From Hyaloperonospora brassicae (taxonomy: Eukaryota; Oomycota; Peronosporomycetes; Peronosporales; Peronosporaceae): a DNA stretch of 64,000 nt. Below, piece by piece: positions 59,161 through 64,000 of the stretch (positions within the stretch are counted from its first letter, which is position 1; every line of letters starts with the position of its first letter). The notes below the pieces were generated by a model, which saw nothing but the letters and a program-made list of their open reading frames with translations, did no database searches and was not told the DNA's origin. The DNA lies in NCBI GenBank assembly GCA_947650285.1, contig CANTFL010001350.1, positions 1-64,000 on the forward strand. Reading direction: 5' to 3'. Made by a program: the position numbers and the translations under genes.

Positions 59161-59764
59161 GCCTCCCCACGTAAAACGTAGGATGCGTGCGCATCCTACG
59201 TGGCAATTCGAGTGTGTATGCATTGCCCTTGCGATGCAACACTCGAAATGGCCCAATGTATTTCGGCAGTAGTTTACTACTGCCGACACTAGTGACTGCA
59301 TGTCCAGGTAGGTTTACCGTAGACAGTAGTACTAGGTCATTAACCTTAAATGAAAGAACATTTGCTCTTCCATTCTTGTCTGCGTTCCGTTTCTGACGGT
59401 CCACCGCATTTGCGATGGAGTCCTGAACGAAACGGACTACCGCTTCTCGAGTCAGCAGGAAGTTCTCTGCTGACTCTTTGTTTTGTTTAGCAGTGCGCTG
59501 CGTGCGCACTGCTAAGAGATTGCTCTCTTCTTCAGCGAGGTTGTCTTCTTCCTCGCTGGCATAATCGTTGGCGATGCTGAATATACCAGCATCGTCATCA
59601 TCATCCGAATCAATAATAGCGTCTTCGCTATTATTGAGATGATCTTCTTCATCGATGTCGACTTGATCGACATCGGCATCATACGTGACGACGTTTGCGT
59701 CGACACGTGATGAGCAAGAGCCAAAACGGTTTTTGCTCGAGCGAGTCCCTCCCCCCTTATCCAA
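58532..59764 (-). CDS. Element C pol tail: post-integrase region and chromodomain
   Basis: This frame is -1 relative to the long pol frame and takes over at the G-run near 59,755. Its first part is acidic. It then has the post-integrase barrel (FKVNDLVLLSTVNLPGHAV, then LPKYIGPFRVLHRKGNAYTL and HPTFYVGRLR). A low-complexity linker follows, then a chromodomain at about residues 345-400 (RILNHRDDSGSRTSYLVQWR, then WNSWEPRSQL). Chromodomains of such elements steer integration to marked chromatin. The frame has no ATG at its start, so it needs frameshifting or is separated by a lesion. Its last 629 bp overlap the antisense ORF. Confidence 0.8.
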   Translation of the reverse strand: MDKGGGTRSSKNRFGSCSSRVDANVVTYDADVDQVDIDEEDHLNNSEDAIIDSDDDDDAGIFSIANDYASEEEDNLAEEESNLLAVRTQRTAKQNKESAENFLLTREAVVRFVQDSIANAVDRQKRNADKNGRANVLSFKVNDLVLLSTVNLPGHAVTSVGSSKLLPKYIGPFRVLHRKGNAYTLELPRRMRTHPTFYVGRLRSYCQYEPSSSDEDSPHVQEHPSSSCVRAPDDPSGRADMIPRYSTELSLRELSPARRKGSGHPARPEAAPWHNRRDPSPDQPRDPCGSSARCRSKRSVGRARASSHRAIHRLRDPSRKGRDGGPGVLEEVFPPPPHPLVDAHGDQRFLVERILNHRDDSGSRTSYLVQWRGYPPSWNSWEPRSQLLMDVEGLVRQYDETHPMSPVAHR

Positions 59765-62700
59765 GAGTCACACTCTAGAAGGGTGGGCACACGTGGATGG
59801 CGTAGGCCATTCACGTAAAACGGTGTGTGCTGTGTTGAAGCATGCACCGAATTATTGATGGCGAATTCCACCATGGGTAGGAATTCGCTCCAACTCGGAA
59901 ACGAGTGGACATATCCTCGAAGAATCTCTTCGAGGACACGGTTCGCACGTTCCGTCTGACCATCTGTTTCTGGATGGTCAGAAGTGGACATCTTCAATCG
60001 TGTTCCGAGAGTACGGAACACGTTTTGCCAAAATTCCGCCGTGAACCGAGGGTCACGGTCGGATACGAGTTCACGGGGTAACCCGTGGAGTCTAAAGACC
60101 GTGTCTAGAAAGACACGAGCACAACCTTGAGCCTTGATTGACTCAGGGACAGCAGCAAGATGGACCATCTTGCTGAATCGGTCTACAAACACAAGAATAC
60201 CATTATTCTTGTGAGCGTCTTCGGGAAACCCGAAGACGAAGTCCATTGAAACGGACTGCCAGCACTCTGTCGGAACAGGCAGAGGCTGCAATGGCGCACG
60301 GGATGAAGGACTAGGCTTCACCCGTTGACATACTTCGCAAGCACGGATGTACTTGCGAACAAACTGATACTGGCGGGGCCAGTAAAAGTCGCGACTTACC
60401 GTGAGGTAAGTCTTTTCTCTACCACGATGGCCGCTTGTTGGGGCATCGTGACACTCATACATGATGCGCAATCGCAAATCATGATGAGCGGGTACGACGA
60501 CACGAGGCGTGTCGTCGGCAACAGCTGTATAGTACAGCAATCCGTTGCGTGTACTATACCGATCCGATGAGGATCGGTACAAAGCCGGTAAATCCCTCAT
60601 GGATTTACTGGATGGATTCACCAGATGATCCATCAATCGCAGAAGACCCTTATCTTCTGCGTATGCCTTTCGTACGTCGTCAAAAAAACTTGACGACGGG
60701 ACACTGACTGACAGTGTCGCAACAGTGGGCTTGTCCTCACTGTTGGATTGCGCGTCCGGCTCGAAATCGGGCCGGCGCGAAAGAGCATCCGCGACGACAT
60801 TGAGTCGTCCCGGTTTATACTCCACGGAGAAGTTATACTCCGCGAAGAAAGACAGCCACCTCGCCATTCTTTGCGAGAGGTGTGGGCTGTTTACGGCCGT
60901 GCGTAATGACGCATGGTCCGTGTAGACAACAAACGGTCTATCTCCCAAGAGATAGACGCGAAATTTAGCCAGTGCGTATTTCATGGCAAGGAGTTCCTTG
61001 TCATGCACTGGGTAATTACGCTCAGCTGCTTGCAGCTGACGCGATTGATAACAGATGACGCGCTCCGCGCCATCTGCATCGAACTGCATTAACGCACAGC
61101 CGATTGCGAAATCGCTGGCGTCACAGACCACATGAAATGGTCTGTCCTGATCTGAAATCGCCAAGATCGGCGATTGCATCAAGCTTTGCTTGATACCTTC
61201 AAAGGAACGCTGGCACTCAGCGTTCCATGACCACTTGACATTTTTCTTGAGCAAGCAAGAAAGATGTACCGTCATCTCGGCGTAGTTGCGCGAGTACTTG
61301 TGCAAGTACGCCGCAAGACCAAGGAACTTTCGAAGTCCCTTGACATCGACTGGCACTGGCCAGTCGGTGATCGCCTTGATCTTTTCGGGATCAGGGCGTA
61401 CGCCGTGTTTCCCCACGATGCACCCAAGAAGTGGTATTTCGCTAGCCGCGAATATACACTTCTTGAGGTTGGCGTACAACTTATGCTTGCGCATAAGTTG
61501 AAGAACCTGACGAACGTGAGTTCTGTGAACTTCAACGTCCGTCTTCCCGTCCATAGCCCGGCTATGGACGAACACATCGTCGAAGTAACTCGGTGCGAAG
61601 TCCCGCACCGGTCTCAACAGATTTGTTACACATCTGTTGAATGTTGCAGGGGCATTACTCAGCCCCTGTGGCATCACTAGCCACTCCCACAGCATCCCGC
61701 TGGGGGTACTCACTGCTGTGAACGGGACGTCCCGTTCACGCATCAGGATCTGATAGAATCCATCCATCAGATCCATGGACGAAAAGATGGTACTCTTTGA
61801 CATACCATCTATGATTACGTCCTTCCTCGGTATCGGCGTCTGAGCCGGTACCGTTGCAGCATTCAACTTGTTGAATGCGTGCACTATCCGCCACCCTCCT
61901 GTGGCCTTTCGCACACAGAAGGTCGGAGAGCTGTGAGGGGATGTTGATTCCCTCACATGGCCCGCTGCTAAGCGATCGGCAAAGAACTTGTCGATCGCTA
62001 GTACTTGTTCACGAGGCAGTGGCCACTGCTTCATGACACAGTACTTCGAGCCCGGTTTGAGCTCGATCTCGTGTCGAGTGCCTTTGTCCTTAGGCAACTC
62101 GCAAGGTACGGATTCAGGGAACACATCCCTGAATTCGATCAAATCCTTATACAAAGGATTTGCCTGAAGTGACTCCCAGGATTGGGACGCGTATCGCTCA
62201 ATCCGAGTCTTCTCATCGAGGACACTTTCGTCCATCGATGAGCTGCTGAGAACCCGTTCGTTCTCAGCAAATACTGTTGCCGACCGAATGTCGGTCACAT
62301 ACTCGTCCTCTGTGACGAGTACGCAGATCTGCTTGACTTTGCCACTACGCAGATCACGCAAGAACCGTTTCGGTTCTAGCGTTGGCAACTGAGTTATCTC
62401 CGAAGTCAACTTCGGAGGCACAATCAGATCAAGCGTATAAGCGCCTACGCTTGATCCGTCATTAACCAAGACGTTCAACGTCTCGGTTTCTTCCTGGGAT
62501 CTTGCTTCCACAGGTTGCTGAGGGCCTGATCCCTCAGCAAGCAACTCTTGAGGAACTCCTTCCTCAAGTACGTGGGGACTTATTCCCTCGACGTCTTCCG
62601 ACTGTGGCTGTGCAACCACAGTCAGGAACCGATCCTCTACGGTCGACTCTCCAGTCGACCTAGGATTTTCATGTTGCCCCTTGGGGGCAACAGATTTATT

Positions 62701-63447
62701 TCTTCTAAGATGCTGCCCGCTAGGCATGCATCCATGTCCCGGTCCACTCGACTTATTCGAGTGGTGGACCTTCGGCGCAGCCTGTACTTCTGTACAGCCG
62801 CCGGGAGCTTGCTCCACAGTGTAGTGATCAACTACACTGTGATCTTGTGCAGTCGTGCTAACGACCGTACCGCAAGTGAGGCCATCGCACTCACTCGCAG
62901 AACATCCACACGCTTGTGGACGCTCCAAGATGTTCATCAGATGGCCATCTGATGAACAAGCAGCAGGCATCTTCACGGATCGATGCTGCCAGCTCACCCT
63001 TGGCTTGTATTTTCTGAGCCAAGGTAATCCCAGGATGACATCAAATTTGTCATCCAGATCTAGTACGATGAAATCATCATCGTACTGCTCGCCCTCTAAC
63101 GTGTAGTGGATTCCTACTACACGTTTCTCAACGGTTATCGATGCGCCTGTTGCAAGGCGCACCGTCATCCTTGTGAGGGGAATGTCGCGCTCAACGAACT
63201 TGAGCCTACGACCCTCTAGTGACTGGCGACGAACAAAGTTGTTCGACGCCCCACAGTCTACTAGGGCACGAAGCGACAAGTCATTTGTCGCTTCCAACTT
63301 CAAGGTGATGAGCGAAACATCATCACCAGGTGCAGAGACACACAATGATTGTGTATCTGGAGCAACTTTCGTCAAGAGGTTTGCAAATTCTCTTGAGGTT
63401 GCTGGATCAGTAGGGCGCTCCGCCCCTACTGACCCCGACCATTTTTT
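59512..63447 (-). CDS. Element C Pol polyprotein: protease, RT, RNase H, integrase
   Basis: The frame is entered by -1 slippage at 63,441-63,447 and stays open for 1,312 codons. The protease has DCGASNNFV and later VILGLPWLRKY. A linker of about 250 residues follows. RT has RKATGGWRIVHAFNKLN, FSSMDLMDGFYQI, FTAVSTPSGMLWEWLVMPQG and the catalytic YFDDVFVHS. RNase H has FHVVCDASDFAIGCAL, then VVYTDHASLR. Integrase has the HHCC zinc region (HDAPTSGH, then CEVCQRVK) and the catalytic acids in SMDFVFGF, SDRDPRF and GQTERANRVLEE. The last 80 or so codons, past the G-run, look out of frame. All active-site residues are present, so the enzymes may work. Confidence 0.92.
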   Translation of the reverse strand, partial: KKWSGSVGAERPTDPATSREFANLLTKVAPDTQSLCVSAPGDDVSLITLKLEATNDLSLRALVDCGASNNFVRRQSLEGRRLKFVERDIPLTRMTVRLATGASITVEKRVVGIHYTLEGEQYDDDFIVLDLDDKFDVILGLPWLRKYKPRVSWQHRSVKMPAACSSDGHLMNILERPQACGCSASECDGLTCGTVVSTTAQDHSVVDHYTVEQAPGGCTEVQAAPKVHHSNKSSGPGHGCMPSGQHLRRNKSVAPKGQHENPRSTGESTVEDRFLTVVAQPQSEDVEGISPHVLEEGVPQELLAEGSGPQQPVEARSQEETETLNVLVNDGSSVGAYTLDLIVPPKLTSEITQLPTLEPKRFLRDLRSGKVKQICVLVTEDEYVTDIRSATVFAENERVLSSSSMDESVLDEKTRIERYASQSWESLQANPLYKDLIEFRDVFPESVPCELPKDKGTRHEIELKPGSKYCVMKQWPLPREQVLAIDKFFADRLAAGHVRESTSPHSSPTFCVRKATGGWRIVHAFNKLNAATVPAQTPIPRKDVIIDGMSKSTIFSSMDLMDGFYQILMRERDVPFTAVSTPSGMLWEWLVMPQGLSNAPATFNRCVTNLLRPVRDFAPSYFDDVFVHSRAMDGKTDVEVHRTHVRQVLQLMRKHKLYANLKKCIFAASEIPLLGCIVGKHGVRPDPEKIKAITDWPVPVDVKGLRKFLGLAAYLHKYSRNYAEMTVHLSCLLKKNVKWSWNAECQRSFEGIKQSLMQSPILAISDQDRPFHVVCDASDFAIGCALMQFDADGAERVICYQSRQLQAAERNYPVHDKELLAMKYALAKFRVYLLGDRPFVVYTDHASLRTAVNSPHLSQRMARWLSFFAEYNFSVEYKPGRLNVVADALSRRPDFEPDAQSNSEDKPTVATLSVSVPSSSFFDDVRKAYAEDKGLLRLMDHLVNPSSKSMRDLPALYRSSSDRYSTRNGLLYYTAVADDTPRVVVPAHHDLRLRIMYECHDAPTSGHRGREKTYLTVSRDFYWPRQYQFVRKYIRACEVCQRVKPSPSSRAPLQPLPVPTECWQSVSMDFVFGFPEDAHKNNGILVFVDRFSKMVHLAAVPESIKAQGCARVFLDTVFRLHGLPRELVSDRDPRFTAEFWQNVFRTLGTRLKMSTSDHPETDGQTERANRVLEEILRGYVHSFPSWSEFLPMVEFAINNSVHASTQHTPFYVNGLRHPRVPTLLECDSWIRGEGLARAKTVLALAHHVSTQTSSRMMPMSIKSTSMKKIISIIAKTLLLIRMMMTMLVYSASPTIMPARKKTTSLKKRAIS
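63411..63447 (-). promoter_or_regulatory. gag-pol -1 frameshift signal (element C)
   Basis: On the minus strand the heptamer A AAA AAT spans 63,447-63,441, followed by a 9-base spacer. An 8-bp stem CAGTAGGG/CCCTACTG follows, identical to that in B. The gag stop lies at 63,428-63,426. Confidence 0.75.
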
Positions 63448-64000
63448 GATGGCCCGTCTCGCTGTTGCGGCTTCGCAACAGCGCTGGACCCACGCCCATT
63501 GCCCTTTCTGGCGAATGGTCGTCCATTTCGCTCAGTACTGTTTGGTACTGGGCGCGGAGCACTACACTCGTATGCGTAGTGCCCTAACTTCTGACAGCGA
63601 TTGCACCTCTGCAATCGCTTGTTGCTTGTAGAGCGAGGTCTCTCGCTCTCAACATAACAGAGGTCCATTGGTTCTGGACCTCCGATCTCTTGTCGTCTCG
63701 GTGGACGGTAAGAGTTTGAGCTAGCATGAGCCTGTCTCATGCTAAAGTCTTCCTGTTCCGCGGCTGATATCGCTTCTTCAAGCGTATTCAGCTCAAGGCG
63801 GAACAGGTGGCTCCTGACGGGCCCTTCTGCGAGCCCTTGCATGAACACCGTAATCAACGTGTGTTCATGAACTGGGTTTGCAGTTATACTACTCGCAAGG
63901 AGTCGTATATGTTGTGCGTAAGCGTGCACATCACGCTTACCCTGCTTGAGTTTCAGGAGCTCTGAACGAGCCCTGAACTCAGCACGTGGCGGCTCAAACG
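63426..64000 (-). CDS. Element C Gag, C-terminal part (5' end outside window)
   Basis: The frame is open from the window edge to TAG 63,428-63,426. Visible are the end of the gag core (HAYAQHIRLLASSITANP, then MQGLAEGPVRSHLF), an intact stretch where B has its premature stop (NTLEEAISAAEQED), and a complete CCHC knuckle (CNRCQKLGHYAYEC). The basic tail GPSKNGRGQ follows. By comparison with B, about 190 N-terminal residues lie beyond base 64,000. Gag packages the element RNA in cytoplasmic particles. Confidence 0.9.
   Translation of the reverse strand, partial: FEPPRAEFRARSELLKLKQGKRDVHAYAQHIRLLASSITANPVHEHTLITVFMQGLAEGPVRSHLFRLELNTLEEAISAAEQEDFSMRQAHASSNSYRPPRRQEIGGPEPMDLCYVESERPRSTSNKRLQRCNRCQKLGHYAYECSAPRPVPNSTERNGRPFARKGNGRGSSAVAKPQQRDGPSKNGRGQ

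Larger units (their letters stand above)
57036..64000 (-). mobile_element. Ty3/gypsy element C (best preserved copy, truncated by window edge)
   Basis: It is on the minus strand. Its 3' LTR is 57,036-57,425, preceded in element orientation by the polypurine tract (57,428-57,434 on the plus strand as C's). Pol is one open frame of 1,312 codons from the frameshift site to the G-run at about 59,755. The chromodomain follows in the next frame. The antisense ORF is intact. Gag runs off the window end at 64,000. Few lesions are visible, so this copy is recent or recently mobile. Confidence 0.95.

Noticed and set aside
1..64000. CRISPR arrays, bacterial operons and ribosomal RNA genes
   Set aside because: None seen. 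The window is eukaryotic, with a telomere, an intron and LTR elements.

Overview
The window starts at a chromosome end. The first 372 bases are a CCCTAAA telomeric array, and the rest fits an oomycete (Phytophthora or downy-mildew type, not determined further). The reasons are the TTTAGGG-class telomere, the style of the Ty3/gypsy and Ty1/copia proteins, few short introns, and a stramenopile-style SANT-like protein. Most of the window is retrotransposon. I can support only three conserved host genes.

Layout. 1-372: telomere. 373-5,800: decayed subtelomere, unusually dense in GATC, holding a gypsy integrase/chromodomain relic. 5,800-8,065: AT-rich, with one possible PAN/Apple relic. 8,066-27,065: a nested cluster. 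A minus-strand copia element (E, 8,071-27,060, 5-bp target duplication GTTTT) is interrupted by a plus-strand gypsy (A, 13,153-20,871) and a minus-strand gypsy (D, 21,161-25,656). 27,066-36,623: a purple acid phosphatase gene (minus), a possible small secreted protein, and long gene-poor AT-rich DNA. 36,629-44,613: gypsy B (plus strand, duplication TTAAG). 44,619-50,686: gene-poor. 50,879-54,651: a SANT-like triple-repeat protein gene facing the gene for oligosaccharyltransferase subunit OST48/WBP1. 57,036-64,000: gypsy C (minus strand), cut off by the window edge.

Elements A, B and C form one family, and C is the best preserved. Each has gag, then pol in the -1 frame behind a heptamer A AAA AAT with a downstream stem, then a chromodomain. 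Each also carries an extra antisense ORF between pol and the 3' LTR. It is intact in C at 534 codons and overlaps the chromodomain-coding end of pol by about 630 bp. Gag, pol and the antisense ORF of this family are saturated with short perfect inverted repeats (6-11 bp arms, short loops, about one per 25-40 bp). Pairing partners co-vary between copies, and in B one hairpin loop is exactly inverted. Elements D and E and the host genes did not show this when scanned. The hairpin saturation and the antisense ORF are the strongest candidates for something undescribed.

The host genes are housekeeping in type: a secreted or lysosomal metallophosphatase, an ER N-glycosylation subunit and a putative nuclear protein. 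They show no evident functional link to each other.
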